Assembly: GCF_000003815.2 (NCBI RefSeq) | Contig: NC_049990.1 | Coordinates: 13,641,460 to 13,705,459, forward strand | Direction: 5' to 3' | DNA length: 64,000 nucleotides | Source of the DNA: Branchiostoma floridae | Lineage: Eukaryota > Chordata > Leptocardii > Amphioxiformes > Branchiostomatidae | Part shown: positions 28,853 to 42,129 of the stretch, one piece after another | How the letters are laid out: the number at the start of each line of letters is the position of its first letter | Position numbering within the stretch: position 1 is the stretch's first letter | Program-made: the position numbers and the translations under genes | The notes under the pieces: generated by a model | Told to the model about the DNA's origin: nothing | The model's input: only the letters and a program-made list of their open reading frames with translations | The model's database searches: none

Positions 28853-31800
28853 AGAAAGGCCGACATTTGCTTAAGAGCAAATACAGCATATTTCAGCCAT
28901 ACCCCTTCCCGCGCAACATTGGACTGTTCCAAATCACCCCTGCGCAAAAATGGAACATCCTCTTAACAGTACATTATCCCCCAAAGTGGACTGGTATTAT
29001 GAATTGATTCCAGGTAAAGACAGAGCTTGCTTCTATTTTTCAGAAAATGACAATAATCACAACTTCCATTCAGAAAATTTTCATCATGACTGAAAATTGT
29101 TGAATGACTTCATGTAATGTCATTTTTTCAGTACGATAACTAGGTGTAAGTTTAAAAAAGTATAAGCTCCTTGTGATGTGGGTACATTTATTATTGCAGT
29201 GAACTTTTTTTATTCAAGTAGGGCATACGATTTAATAATTATCAAGCAGGTGCATGAACCGTAGGAGCGTTTGTTTTCTTCAAGCTGTAAAACTGTTAAA
29301 CTGTTTTACTTTGTATGCAATCAGCCATCGAGCCTATTCTTATTTTAGTTTAACAACTCAGTCCTGCCAGACCCGGAAGATACGATTGAACATTGTTCGA
29401 GGATTTATTTTCGTCTGTCTGGTCAGTCTGTTCATACCCTGGCGCTGAGAGTGTTTTATTGGGCTGAAACTCTGGCAGTTTAAAGTTACTTACAATTTAA
29501 ATGTTCAGAGTTTATGTCAAACAACAACAGCACTAGGATTACATACATTTGCTCTGGAGAAAATACAGCAGTTTTCGCAAGTTACAGTCCAGTGATAGAA
29601 ATATGGCCACTATAGACAGGTGGTCACTATAGAGAAAAATGGTGATCTATTGACTAGGAGCCATACGTTACACATGATTTCAGTACACTGATCATTAATC
29701 ATATAAACATTGCACAGGTAAGCCAATTGTTTAGATGTACAATTAAGTTCAAATAATTCTGAAGAGAAATATTGATGAGAAAATAATCATTCTCGCCACT
29801 GTCTAACTTATAATTACGTATCAGAACTAAACGCAGATTTTCTAACTAACGCACCTTTCGCCGACTTCATCAAAGGACCGCCGGCTATCAATCAAACACG
29901 GCTGTTGATTAGACTTAGAGTTTCAAACAGTCATGTGCTGTGTGCCAGTTGACAGCGAACTTCATGCTACGTGATGTTTTACATTGCTTGGACCTTCTTT
30001 CCTACAGCGGTGCTTCTACAAAATATTTAGACTGTAACACTGAGTCCCACATGTTTTATAGAATAGAATTTGACGCAGAACAGCGTTTTTGCTGGGTATT
30101 TTTCTTGAAAAATGTCCGTGGGAATATCAGCGAGGCGGCGACGTAGGGATATCAGACCGTCAACAAAAGTCGCACGGCGGCTAACGGCGCAGCGAAGATA
30201 CTAGCGCTATAAATAAGCGCTTCAACTAAGGATGGCAACCCGTACAATATTTTTGTATACTGTTGAGCTAAGTAAAGTTTGTTGTTTATGAGGTTTTAGT
30301 TGTCTTTGAAGCTTTGACCCGAAATATTTTAAAGTCAAACTGCTGAAGAGAAGTAAGTGACTGCTACGATTATCGTAGATATGGCCCTAAAAAAACTGAT
30401 AAAAGAAGCCTTCTCAATAGTCTAAAATGCAAGAGCTTCCGGGGGGGCTTCGCCCACCTGGGTCCCCCCCACAGTGGCCCTGCCCCTGGACCCCGCCAGG
30501 GACATTCGGCGGCCCCCGGACCCCTGTCCGACGCTTTGAAAAAATTCTGGCGAGAAGTCTGTACGGCCTGAGTCTTCAAGTTAACGTATTGTGTGGTCCC
30601 GCTTATGAATATTGATTAGCCTTCGCTTTCCTCTTCGCTGATTGGCTGAACCATTAATTGAATTAACTCTTCCTGCCGGCTAGACGCAGGTGCAGATGTC
30701 GGCTCTGTGGGGTGAACGTCCGAAAGGTCATGGCATGGAGAACGAAAGAAAACCAATTTCCCCTAAAAAAAGTGCGGTAATTAAGCCTTTTACAGTACTT
30801 TATGCCAAAAATTTTACTTGGATCATTTTAACTATACCAGGGTACAGGGGTGCAAAATATACCGTTATAAGACCGTCAACAACAGTCGCACGGAGCTAAC
30901 AGCGCAGCGAAAATACCATCGCTAGCGTTTCAACTTCGGATAACAAGTTATAAGTACTGTTGAACTCAGTAACGTTAAAGTTTGTTTTTAGTTGCCTTTG
31001 ACGGTTTGACCTGAAATAGTGTTACGCTAAACTCCTGAAGAGAAGTTAAGTGACTGCTGCGATTATCATAGATATGCCCCTAAGAACTGATACAATATAA
31101 AGCCTTCTGAATAGTCTAAAATGCGAGAGCCTTAGGCGGGCTTCGCTCCCCCTGGCGGGAACACTGCTATACACGGGATCATGAGGCCCCGCTTATGAAT
31201 ATTAATTAGCCTTTGGCCTCCTCTTCGCTGATTGGCTAGGTCTTTGATTCAATTAACTCTCCGGCTGACGCGCACAGGTGTGGCTCTGTGCGGGGTCACG
31301 GAAGGTCACGTCAGGAGGCCAAAAGAAAACAAATTTCCCCTCAGAAAAGTGCCAAAATTAATCATTTTAAAGTTGTTTATGTCAAAAATGTTACTTGAAT
31401 CTTGTTACCAAGTATCTAATGCCTATCTATACCAAATTTCAGGTCATTTAATTGTAATACCAGGGTACAGGAGCCAAAAGTGTAATTTTTTGGTCAAAAA
31501 TTGGCCAAAAATCGCAAAAATAAGCATTTTGTTGCACTGTACACCAAAAGTGTTATTGAATTTATATATGAAGGGATTATCAAGGCACATCTGTGTCAAA
31601 GTTCAGCTCATTCGGTTGCAATACCAAGGTACAGGAGCCAAAAGTGTCCTTTTTTGGTCAAAAATTGGTCAAAAAATCGCAAAAATAAGCATTTTGTTGT
31701 ACTGTACACCAAAAGTGTTATTGAATTTATATGGGGGCATCATCAAGGCACATCTCTGTCAAATTTCAGCTCATTTGGTTGTAATACCAGGGTACAGGGG

Positions 31801-32175
31801 CCAAAAGTGTCCTTTTTTGGTCAAAAATTGGTCAAAAAATCGCAAAAATAAGCATTTTGTTGTACTGTACACCAAAAGTGTTATCGAATTTATATGTGAG
31901 CATTATCAAGGCACATCTCTGTCAAATTTCAGCTCATTTGGTTGTAATACCAGGGTACAGGGGCCAAAATATACAGTTTTGGTCTAAAATTGACCAAAAA
32001 ATCTCAATAAAATCATTTTAGAGGCAATTATGAAAAAACTGAGAAAAATGCATCAAGGTATTGACCCATTCTACCCCTGTGCCAAATTTCAGGTCATTCG
32101 GTCCAGGAACGGCGGAGATGAATCACTTTGAAGATTTGACAGGAGAAAGAAAGAAAGAAAGAAAGAAAGAAACAT
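28853..32175 (+). mobile_element. 3.3-kb dispersed element, copy 1
   Basis: Nearly identical to 52546-55575. Starts CTAGAAAGGCCGACATTTGC; near its right side is a GAAAG tract (32145-32170). It interrupts sequence that is continuous in duplicate 1 (near 3965). Open frames inside are short and differ between the copies. Superfamily not recognised, and the right boundary is approximate. Confidence 0.75.
31434..31990 (+). repeat. About 165-bp tandem repeats inside the dispersed element
   Basis: Four copies of a unit containing AATTTCAGCTCATTTGGTTG, TACCAGGGTACAGG and ATCGCAAAAATAAGCATTTT. The 251-residue open frame across it is explained by repetition without stops. The same array occurs at 55105-55575, up to the gap. 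Confidence 0.9.
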
Positions 32176-33289
32176 TACGAATACAATATATTTCACCATA
32201 CTATGTATGGCTGAAATATAATGATTTGCTCACTAAGCAAGAAGGACATGTATTGACACGTGTCCGAAATTGATTAACGATGTTCGACAGTGTTAACAAT
32301 GTGAACTTGTATGAAAAGAAATGTACTTGTAAATGTCACATCAGCCTGGTGAAGCTATTTGTGGAATATTCTACAGAAAACATGTATTGCAACCTTTACG
32401 TTTTCCCGGTGTAATTCTTTCTGCTTGCAAACATATCTGCAGCAGCACGTCACCGGAACTTACTGCGCCTGCGCAAACACTGTTTTTTTTAACTTTGTAT
32501 TGAAATCCCGCTTGTTGCACAGTATATGTTAGAGACATGGTTCCATGCAAAACGTACACGGAGTTTTACCCATATATACGCACACACTTTCTTAAATGCG
32601 GACCTTTAGTAAACCGGGAGATTAGCATGTCTATACTTTTTGCGCAGGCGCAGTACGTTCCGGTGACGTGCTTTCAGCAGCTACAGGCATGTTATATATA
32701 CAAGTAAATCGCTTATTGAGAACATATACTTGCAAAAAGTCATTAGCAGCCAGTCGGCTGAACTGGTGTCAGACTTCACAACATCATACTAGTGGATAAA
32801 ACGTGATTATGAAGATTAAGCAATTAAGTATTAAAAGGACGGCATGATTAAAAACTAAGTACTTGACACAGCCATGGTTCCATTATTCAAATATTATTAT
32901 TCCTAGAATTTTTGCAGACTGCACAAAATACGATTGTTCTTGCCCCTGAGGTGTTGCCAAAATACAGAAAAATATATAGAGATTAAGCAATCATAAATCA
33001 TACCAATTATCTTCTCTACTCGTTATATGGTCTTTCATCTTCTCTACTCATTATATAGTCTTTTATTACGATTAGCAAAGTAGGCTGTTGTAGCATTTAA
33101 TTTAATTACTCAAATGGAACCCTGATTTGCACAATTCATGTCCAATTATGTTCATCTTAACATAACTTCTAAATGCAGCGAGTTTGAAATTTCAGTCATC
33201 GACCACTATGGAATTATGTTACCGTATTGATTATGCAGATGAGTACCTCATTTGCATAAATTATCAGGAAATGCGATTGATATGATATA

Positions 33290-33700
33290 ATATATCGGGT
33301 GTATTTGAAGCCAGTAGGTACCCAATGTGTTGAATAATGAGGCTGATTAACGTGGTCGAGGCGCCTCGTTGCCGAGGAGATGATCAACCAATAAAAATCA
33401 CCCCTGAAGCGTTACCAAAACTGCATTTTAGCATTGCCTTTAACGTTAGTATACAAACGACAATAAACTCATAATTGGACATATAACGATGCCACACTAG
33501 TTCGCTATTATCTACCTTCTCCACTCTAGTAGTTACAAAATTCTAAGAGACTTAAACAATGCGTTAGGAGTCAATATTGACCTCACCTTCTGACCGGACT
33601 GTGGATTATGAATATGGATTATAAGGCTCTGTCAATTTTTTTTGTGTTTGTATATTTGTTACATGTAATGTATGTGTAGAGGTTATATATCCATTTTCAA
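33290..33700. other. No gene seen
   Basis: AT-rich sequence unique to the second duplicate. Confidence 0.5.
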
Positions 33701-33709
33701 GGGCCAGTT

Positions 33710-34190
33710 TAATTTTAAGGTCTCAGAACACAGTATTTATACGCGACCCCCGTCCCCAAAAGTAGTTCGGGTTAAAATAGTGCACCGCTGTACTTGCAAA
33801 GGCCGTAGTTATTCTTCCGTGCACAACAGCGAGGTGGAAACTGTGGTGAATGGTAGAGGAATATATCGTTGTTGACACTGTATAAATTGGATTACGTTGC
33901 TTCTTCGGCCGGCGGGAATTTGCGCATTGATACTGTTACCGGCACTTCCTGGTCATCGCCTGCAGTTCCATGACCTCCGCTGGGGGTCAAATCAAAGTGT
34001 CTTTTATAGAAAAACGAGCAGGCAAATCTATGCTCATTTTCAGATATTTCGTAGGTTATACCCTCGGCTTCAACATACTAAATTCTTGTAAATTGTATCT
34101 GCACCCTACTATAGGTTTTGAGTCGTCGAACCACCTTACTTTGGGGTCCTTAACCATAGGCGAAAAACTGTGTTCTGAGACCTTGAACCA
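33710..34190. mobile_element. Foldback element with GGTCTCAGAACACAGT arms
   Basis: AAGGTCTCAGAACACAGT at 33717-33734 is repeated inverted at 34166-34183. Similarity continues inward for tens of bases. Short open frames inside have no family match. Confidence 0.55.
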
Positions 34191-34755
34191 CAGCGTGAAT
34201 TCCCCAGGGATGGACAACAACCTTGATTTCGACTGATATGTTAGGAATTGACGTCGGCTGACTTGAACTGTAACATATTTGTCACCGTCCGACCCGCCGT
34301 TACCATGGCAACGGCCGCCAAGACCGCTCCCTATGCTTAAGTATAGGACTTAGTGTGGTCCAAAGCCCGCTCGATCCCCCCCCCCCTTTTTCCGCCCTAA
34401 AAAAGGCTACCCCCCAACTCCAATCACTCAGAAAGGTAGAATATGGTCTGACAAGCACCTTGTAGCAGAAAAAGTCAAGCAGAATAGTAAATTTGTTGAG
34501 ACAATGAGACCAATTAGCGGCCCCTCAGATAGTCCTTGTACGGAGCCTACACCTGTGCTAGGCGCCGAAGTGCAAAGTTGCCCATATCTCAGGAACCAAT
34601 TGGATTTCTGTTCTAAAACTTGGTACGGTTTTATATCTTGACTAGTTTTATTGCATGAGCGAAAAGAAATCCAAGGTCAAGTTGGTTCAACACTGGGATG
34701 GGCTACCCTGCATGGCTAATAGAAAATAGTTTAGATGAATGAATAGAGAACGCTA

Positions 34756-34934
34756 ATTCACCTTTATCCGTAGGGTAACTTATATCCGTTGCTTTTAGAT
34801 ACGGGGAACCTAAGGATATCAAATCAACAGACGTTGAAAGAATTGCAATTTGAAGCCCCCGTCCGTCGACTTGATATCCCTAGATACTTCTTGTCAAAAA
34901 GCAACGGATATAGGCTACTTCACGGATAAAGGTG
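34756..34934. mobile_element. Palindromic MITE
   Basis: The left arm TTCACCTTTATCCGTAGGGT and right arm CTACTTCACGGATAAAGGTG are inverse. A second inner pair is ATATCCGTTGCTTTT / AAAAAGCAACGGATAT. Confidence 0.82.
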
Positions 34935-35089
34935 GCGTGAAGTAGCACTGGCGTTAAATGAATAGTTCTAAGTGCACTCGACTACATAACCTCATTTGAC
35001 CTCTTACGTATGACTTCTGTAGCTATTTTTCTGGAATTACAATTGTCATTAAGGTCAAAACAAAGAAGAGAGTCTGGTGTGCTTTTCTC

Positions 35090-35494
35090 TTTTTTTTTTA
35101 ACCTTTATTAACATTCACATAACAGTACATTCAAATAACATTCACATAAAATCATAATACTGTACATAAAAAGTAATTGTGATCAGGCTGTTTTCATAAC
35201 GTTACAAAACTATTTCTATAATTTATTTTTTATTTTTTTACATAACATAGGTATATACAGTATTTGCCGCGAGAATACAATGCAAAAGTGTGTCACTAGC
35301 AGTATGATGGCAGCGTACACCGTACACAATCAATTTTCATCCAGCAGTAGGTCTTGTTTAGCATACCCTCTCCACCATAGACAGAAATGCCTCCAGAAAA
35401 TTTGAACATCCTTACAATATACAAATAAATGTTCTATGGTATGTTTTTCCTCACAGTTATTACATCGGTCGGTTTCTACTAGATTTGTTTTTTT
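35090..35494 (-). pseudogene. 3' end of a non-LTR retrotransposon (LINE) ORF2
   Basis: The - strand codes RCNNCEEKHTIEHLFVYC and then FWRHFCLWWRG before a stop at 35330. This is the C-terminal zinc-knuckle-like pattern CxxC...H...C of LINE ORF2 proteins. A 3' A-rich tail ends in a T run on the + strand at 35091-35100. 5' truncated, as usual for LINE copies. Confidence 0.75.
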
Positions 35495-35632
35495 TTTAGC
35501 CAGCTCTTAGTAGTTAGGAAGTGGTGAGCAGTTTTCTCTGCTCTTGCATCGACTGTCTTTTGCACTGGTGTAGAGGCGCTGGTGCATCAGCAAGTTGCGG
35601 CTTCCATTATGATAGAATAATTCCTTGAACAT

Positions 35633-36018
35633 GCAGTTGTAGTAGTAGTAGCCCATAGTTTTAAGCTGATTAATCAGCCGTAGGGGCACCACAACAACTA
35701 TATTTTATGCTGACTCAACAGGCTTTTAGTCCCCTGGTGGTGCCTACGTCCTCTCCGAGGCATGGTGAATGATGTAAATCACCATATGGCTGATACGAGA
35801 CAGAGGTTTGCCAGGCCTCCATCCGGGTGATTTGTAGTGAATCACCAACTCCAGACAGAATGGTTTGCTCCATCGCACACCGCACCATCACACGTGTGGG
35901 GGTTCTTTAACGTAAATTGGGTGTGATCTACCCATACACGGGACCTCCATTTAACGTCCTATCCGAGGGACGGCCCTGGCCGAAGCTAGGTACTCATTTT
36001 AACCTGAGTAAAGTGAGA
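35633..36018 (-). mobile_element. 5'-truncated SINE with 14-bp target duplication
   Basis: Flanked by AATTCCTTGAACAT at 35619-35632 and 36019-36032. Copy 1 has the single uninterrupted site (near 6765). The body matches the SINE bodies at 23761, 43081 and 49957. The tRNA-like head is missing. The 3' tail on the - strand is a CTA repeat. Confidence 0.92.
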
Positions 36019-36119
36019 AATTCCTTGAACATACACGTGCACTAAAATAAGCCAATCTGATAAAACATTGACATTGATGATTTTAAAAGACAATTTTGAA
36101 TTTTTGTGCCAGAAACACT

Positions 36120-39100
36120 TCAAAGTTTTCCACATGGACCGAGCTGCATCTTTAGAACCCCTCGCCTGTGGAGGTCCCTGTGAAACTCATATTCCTTGCT
36201 TACTTTGTGCCGACCCCGATTACCATCCGGCGGATCGTTATGGTCGTGTGGGAAGTAGTAGTAGGGAATGGTGACGTTGTTCATGTCTTTAATGAAAGGG
36301 AAGAATCCATACATGTGAGAGTGTTCGCAGAATGTCGTCATCATCAAGACAACCTTGAGTCCGCTGGTTGGTAGGTGCGTCATCCTTTGTTTTGCCACTG
36401 CTGACCAGATCCTGTTCCAAATACAGCAGGGAAGAGATGTGAAAATTTAGAGTGTAATCATGTCCAGCATTGTCTAAATCATGAATTTCTGACAAACACT
36501 CAACGATATTGATAATTGTCGCACAGTAAAGCTCTTCCCGATGTGAAAGCGTTGTCCACTATTTATTGTACTGCCCTAACTACAACCAACTTAGAAAAAC
36601 CCTTCTCTGCAATCTTCAAGACCTTTTAACCCTTGATTTGAAAACTACGTCTGGCCCAGTCTTAACTCAACTTTTACTCAGGGGCTCACCCACTTTACCA
36701 ACAGAAACAAATACCCATAATATGCAGCTTACACGGACATACATACTCCAGACCAACCGTTTTCAAACTGATTGAATATGTTCCTTTAAAATCTTGTATG
36801 TATATATATATTTATTTGTTGGATCCGTCACCCCACTGCTGTACTACTATTTAATTTGATCTCACATTGTTGTCCTTTGTTTATTTTATTTTCAAATGTC
36901 CTAGTGGTAATGTTAATATTAGCTTTGCTAGAGTGCATTTAGAGTCCATTCCAAGACACCATGCGGATGTTTGTTGCCATTGTTTAGAATTGATTTTAAA
37001 GTTTTGTAATTATATGTCTAGGACATTTGATACTTAAGAAATATTTTTAACACTGTTTCAACTTTATAAATATTTCCCTGGTCCTGTGAAACTTTGGAAA
37101 TATTCATGGTGTGAAATTGGATACTTCTAATGGTTTCTAAATAATGATAACAGCATTCTACCATTATTTACCATTTTCTACCATTTTCTACCATTTTTTG
37201 TAAATGGTTCGGTGGGCTGGGAAGATAGCAATTCACACATCCTTGCAAAGTATGGTTGGGTGCCATGCAACAATGGCCCACCACAAAGGATCCACCAGTG
37301 CCCAGCAGTGAAGTCTAAAAATATACAGATGCAACAATAGGGCTTACTTTTATGGGGGCAATAAACTAATTCTACCATTTGGCCAGGTTTACCATTTTTT
37401 GTAAATATTTGTAAATGTGAAATAATCACAGAGAGGTTTCACAATTATTCTAAATAAAGATATTTTTGTACAGTTACTTTCAAAATGTTTCTAAAATATT
37501 CAAAGAAATTCAAATAAATGAGTATTTTCTTAGTCAATTTTTTGAAAATAATTTAATTATTGTGGCTCAGATATTCTTTTATTCAAAGTAATTTAGACTA
37601 ATTATAAATATCGCCTAAAAACCCTCATGGTGTCTTGGAATGGACTCTACCACTGTGTCTTGTCTTATATGTGTACCAATAAAAAAAGAGCTCTTCCTCT
37701 TATAAATGTTCCAATGTCTTTAAATGGAAGCGAGGAAATATGTACACAATACTGTTAAACCAAATGTCATGTTGTAAAAGGCATGGCGAATAATTCTGCA
37801 AAGGCAGCATTAAGTGGCTAGAGAATTGGTACCATAGTTGCTAGAGCATTGGTACCATAGTGACTAGGGCATTGGTACCATAACATCCACCAAGTAAATT
37901 ATACAAATTTCGGGCAAACCAGCACAAGCGGAGCCACGGAGAGTTCCGATAGACTTTTTAATATATCGTTGATGACCCGCCTATTCTTCGGTGTATATCG
38001 TGTCATAACACCTGGTCATTTGTTGTAACCACCTCATAAATAAAAAAAATGAGTGGTTATAGCAGGCGTTATGACACCACATAAACTGAAGAATAGATGG
38101 GTCAGCAACTCTTAGTTAATCAAACAAAGGGTTTTTATGAAATTTAAAAATTTGTATCAAATTCGAAAGTAAGGAAGAAATATTTGGTATTTTTCTTATA
38201 CAAAAACAACAACATTGAAATACAGTCTATTTCCATTGTATTTTTGGATCATTTGCTGAAAAAATATTGCTTTGGGAAAATTCAAGATGGCGGACCCACA
38301 TCGCGGATCCCACCTAAAATCTTTACAACATGTGACGTCATATTTGACGTCAAGGCTGTTGCGTTTGACAGCAAAAGTAGGGGCAGGCATTGAAAATCTG
38401 TTAGGTGAACTTTCAGTTAAAATTTGTTGCCGTGAAGTATGCTGGGAATATCGGATTCTTTTTTTCATGATTCAAGCCTTGTAAAATGACGTCATAACAG
38501 CATTATATTACGTCATCACGACATGATCATACTAATTTACTTTGCCACTCTAATTTTACTTGTACATTATTCTCTAAAGATTTGGTGGTCATACAATACG
38601 AAGTTTATGATCAGAAGAAGTAATATCAGAACCCTCCGTCCCAAATTGCCCCCAAAAAAGCCATGACTGAATTGGGTTAATCGGCACTAAAGCGAGGTTA
38701 GTTTGTACTCGGACTACCAGTCACAGTGCAGGTAGAAGCTACATGTACAAATGTTACTTACGACTTGATTACTGGGTTTTCCACGTCAAACGTCAACACC
38801 GAAAAGGGTAGTTTATACACATCTAAAGCCTTTGTGACATTTCCTATTGATGATTTGTACGTAATAATAGAAGAATCTTGAATATCCTGTAGTCGACTCT
38901 CGTACACATCCCGTGAACTGTTTGTGAAATTTGAGGCTACCATCATTCTTTTTGACGTCAGTGCGTTTAGGAATGTCAAGTTTGTTCGTCTGCCCACGTC
39001 TTTTTCGAACCCTGTGAGTTTCGGCACGTCTAGTCTGATAACGTAGTCCATGGAGTCGATCTCCGCACCACAGTAGCTGCCGAGGAGAATGCCACTATTG

Positions 39101-40700
39101 CCTACCACAGCGCATGTGTTGTAGTGTCCATTAGAGAGCTTAGTGGTGATGTTTCCAAACTTGTACTTGGCAAAGCGTTTAGTAAAATTCAGCCTTTTCG
39201 TGTGATTCCTGTGGTATAAGTAAAAAGTGTAACATTTTATAGGACAACGTTGCAGATGTATCTATTGTAGATAAAGGAGACCATTACTCCAGAAGAGGAA
39301 ATTGCTTTTCCCAATAGATTATGTATGTGGTGAAATACGCAACGTGTGTTTGTAATAGTGGAAAATTGACGAAGACAAGTCTGACTGACCGAACTTCCTC
39401 CAAAGCTGTAGCGTTAAACTGCCAAGAAGACTTCGGCACCAGATCCCCAAATTCTCGGTGCTGTGTTAGATGAGCAAGCGGAAGCTCCAGGGGCTCCGGG
39501 ATGATCGTCCTGTCATATGGCATCCTGTGACAAAATGGTTAGAGTTTTTAGTTGTGTATATAGACTCATTGCCTTCCGCAAGAAGGGTATGTCTTCGGTT
39601 GAGCAGCTGCGATTGTGCGTGTAAATATAGGTTAATCAAAGCAACATATCTCAAGAAGCTTTGGATGGATTTTCACAATCTTTGGTATTTGAGTAGCGGT
39701 TGTAAAAAGAAACGTCCAGTTTAAAAGTGGTTGACCTGGCATTTTCTATCGGTACTGCAGCGGGCCGAGTGTGTGTGTCCGTTCGTTTGCGGAACGCATA
39801 ACTGCAGACGTTGCGGATGGTTTTGCACGATATTTGGCAGATATGTAAAGGTTGGGAAAAGAAAGGTCAAGATAAAAATGGGCCTCCTAGTGGCTAGTTG
39901 CGGTAATGCAGTGGAGCTTGAAATTTGGAGGTCAAACTTTCTGCAAGAGCAAGGTTCCAGTTTTCAGAAGTCTTGCGGCAGGGAGTAAATGGTGTAAGTT
40001 TGGACCCCTAGCAAATTGTTTGGAACTGCAGCGAGCGTTTTCGTTTTGAGATTTGGACATGAATAACTGGGAAGGAGTGGGCGGACCGTCATTTGGTATT
40101 TTGATATCTTGGGTGATGAATAATTAGCTAATTTGCATAATTAATATGGAAAGTTTAAAAAATCTGCTGCATTTCATAATAGGATGCTCAAACATGCGGC
40201 ATATGTAACTGAAAAAGAAAAAAATATTGATAGGCAATCAATTATGCAAATGTATACCTAATTTGCATATCTAATGAGGGTCTTATTTACATAATATATG
40301 AGAAAAAGATTTGATAGCCTTCTTTGCTAAGAGAAGACTTTCATTCTTTGAACAACACAATGATTAAATGACATTTTGTTATTTGGTTAGACAAGATGAT
40401 CAGCTGATAATTTATGCTATATAGGACATTATTTGCATAATTGCCAAGAAGCATTTATGATACATCAGCCGAAAAGGTTAGTTAAAACTTAATAATAAAT
40501 TAGGGAACTCTATAGCCCAGTTATATCTTCAAAATGACAGGACCATTATAACATCAGTAATTTATTAGGTCTCGAAAGCAGGCGTTCCTCATAATAGACC
40601 TTGTTTATTTGGCAAAGGTATGTGGAACTCATAAACTGTATCTCTGTTATATACTTAGTCTGACCCTTGCCTCTTGAGTTATCTTGTTGGCATACACAAA

Positions 40701-40744
<44 letters not shown>

Positions 40745-40757
40745 AACTCACTCACAC

Positions 40758-40807
<50 letters not shown>

Positions 40808-41040
40808 CAACTCACACACACACACATACACACACACACACACCAACTCAGACACACACACACACCGACTCACACACACCAACTCTCACACACACACACA
40901 CACACACACCAACTCACACACACACACCAACTCACTCACACACACACACACACTCACACACACACACACCAACTCACTCACACACACACACACCAACTCT
41001 CTCTAAAACACACACACACACAGAAACACACACACACCAA

Positions 41041-41071
<31 letters not shown>

Positions 41072-41114
41072 CAACTCACACACACACCAACTCTCTCTCA
41101 CACACACACACCAA

Positions 41115-41165
<51 letters not shown>

Positions 41166-41457
41166 AGAAACACACACACTCACAGACTCTAATCCAGCCT
41201 ACATAAAGGTCAATCTTGGCTGGAATCGGTCAATAGATGTCGGGTGTATGACATAAACAGTAGACCAATCACCATTGCTACTAAGTGGTAGAGAAAACTC
41301 AGCACCTGCTTAACTGCAGCCATACCAACAGCATGAACAAACATGCCAGTAAAGTGAGAGAAATGGTCCCGATTCTCAGCTGCCTGGTTGTCCCACATCC
41401 ACTTACACCTGTCTGGCTCTTGTTTTGAAGTAAGCTGTCGTCCTTTGTCGGCGCCAT
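36120..41457 (-). CDS. ST8Sia-like sialyltransferase, copy 2 (four coding exons)
   Basis: Duplicate of the gene at 6858-26017. Exons on the - strand: 41457-41306, 39524-39381, 39208-38762 and 36411-36120, about 344 residues if joined by homology. All sialylmotifs are kept: L ([15 protein letters not shown]), S ([15 protein letters not shown]) and VS (HKVSKEYEF). The stem exon is 12 bp shorter than in copy 1. Exon 2 has a good acceptor (GTCACAG) but its donor has changed from GTATGT to ACTTGT. A GTCAGT 9 nt upstream would be an in-frame substitute. The exon 1 donor is weaker than copy 1's (GTGCTG versus GTGAGT). The motifs look under constraint, so function is plausible but depends on splicing. 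Confidence 0.82.
36480..36939. other. Intron 3 of copy 2, unique stretch, no feature recognised
   Basis: Absent from the corresponding intron of copy 1. Confidence 0.5.
36940..37649. mobile_element. 710-bp terminal-inverted-repeat element (copy 2)
   Basis: Same family as 3194-3886, opposite orientation, ends TAGAGTCCATTCCAAGACAC. It lies inside intron 3 of sialyltransferase copy 2. Confidence 0.85.
37968..38109. mobile_element. 142-bp hairpin MITE
   Basis: GTTGATGACCCGCCTATTC and GAATAGATGGGTCAGCAAC are imperfect inverse ends. GTGTCATAACACC / GGCGTTATGACAC pair inside. Confidence 0.8.
39530..40690. other. Intron 1 of copy 2: dispersed repeats, no gene
   Basis: 39580-40080 resembles the 42470 and 46780-47250 families (segments of the type 'GGATGGATTTTCACAATCTTTGG'). 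40100-40460 has several ATTTGCATAATTA motifs also seen near 2765, 27745 and 49785. Confidence 0.5.
40694..41190. repeat. (CA)n / CCAACTCA compound microsatellite
   Basis: Uninterrupted here, whereas in copy 1 the corresponding tract is split between 10217-10520 and 25617-25750 by 15 kb. Confidence 0.96.
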
Positions 41458-42118
41458 AGCTGTGAATTGGATCCAAGAAAATGGATACAGTTGTAGCAAA
41501 AGACAACTCAATACAAATAGTTCGAAAACGTGAGTTCTTTGGAATATATCACCGTGAAAGCAGTTATTAATTGCGGTGCATAAATTCCTTGCAATACTCA
41601 TATTTACGTCTACACCATTCTCAAAGAAAATGTGGTAGTCATATGATATATTTTTGAATTACAGGAGTTACGGAAGCCCGACTCCTCCCCCCCCCCCTAC
41701 CCCCAATCACACACACACACACACACACACCCATACCCTCCCTTCGCAGACCTTAGGAGCGGTGGTCTGTATTTTCTGGGGAGCACTGCATCGCGGTTTT
41801 CAACATGGGCTAAGATTCTGTATGCCGGGGAAGGGTTAAAGTCTGTGAAGGAGGCAATGTGACCGCGACGTTACTTAGTACACGAGTTTTAAAACAGGGG
41901 TAGTTTTTTTCAATAATCTGCTGTAAAACTATTCTTACCTTGCACTGCTTGCAGTCTCCGAGACTGTGCAGTTTGTGAGTCTGGTCTGTGAGTCACGTGA
42001 CCTTGAGGTTGAAAACCGGTCTGACTACATTTCTCCACTGACCCCATATCCAGGAAAAGGACGTTATGACGTCGTTGCCATATCAATACAGATTTACCCT
42101 TTAACGTTTGTATACTGA

Positions 42119-42129
42119 CCCTTTTATAC
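42119..42129 (-). promoter_or_regulatory. TATA box of sialyltransferase copy 2
   Basis: GTATAAAAGGG on the - strand, conserved with 27022-27033. The downstream donor of the putative untranslated exon (GTAAGA near 41936) is conserved too. Confidence 0.6.

Noticed and set aside
29940-30146. Open frame shared by both 3-kb elements (also 53573)
   Set aside because: The C-terminal part differs between copies by frameshift and there is no recognisable domain.
31232-31987. 251-residue open frame
   Set aside because: Falls in a 165-bp tandem repeat inside a dispersed element; the copy at 54904 differs by frame changes.
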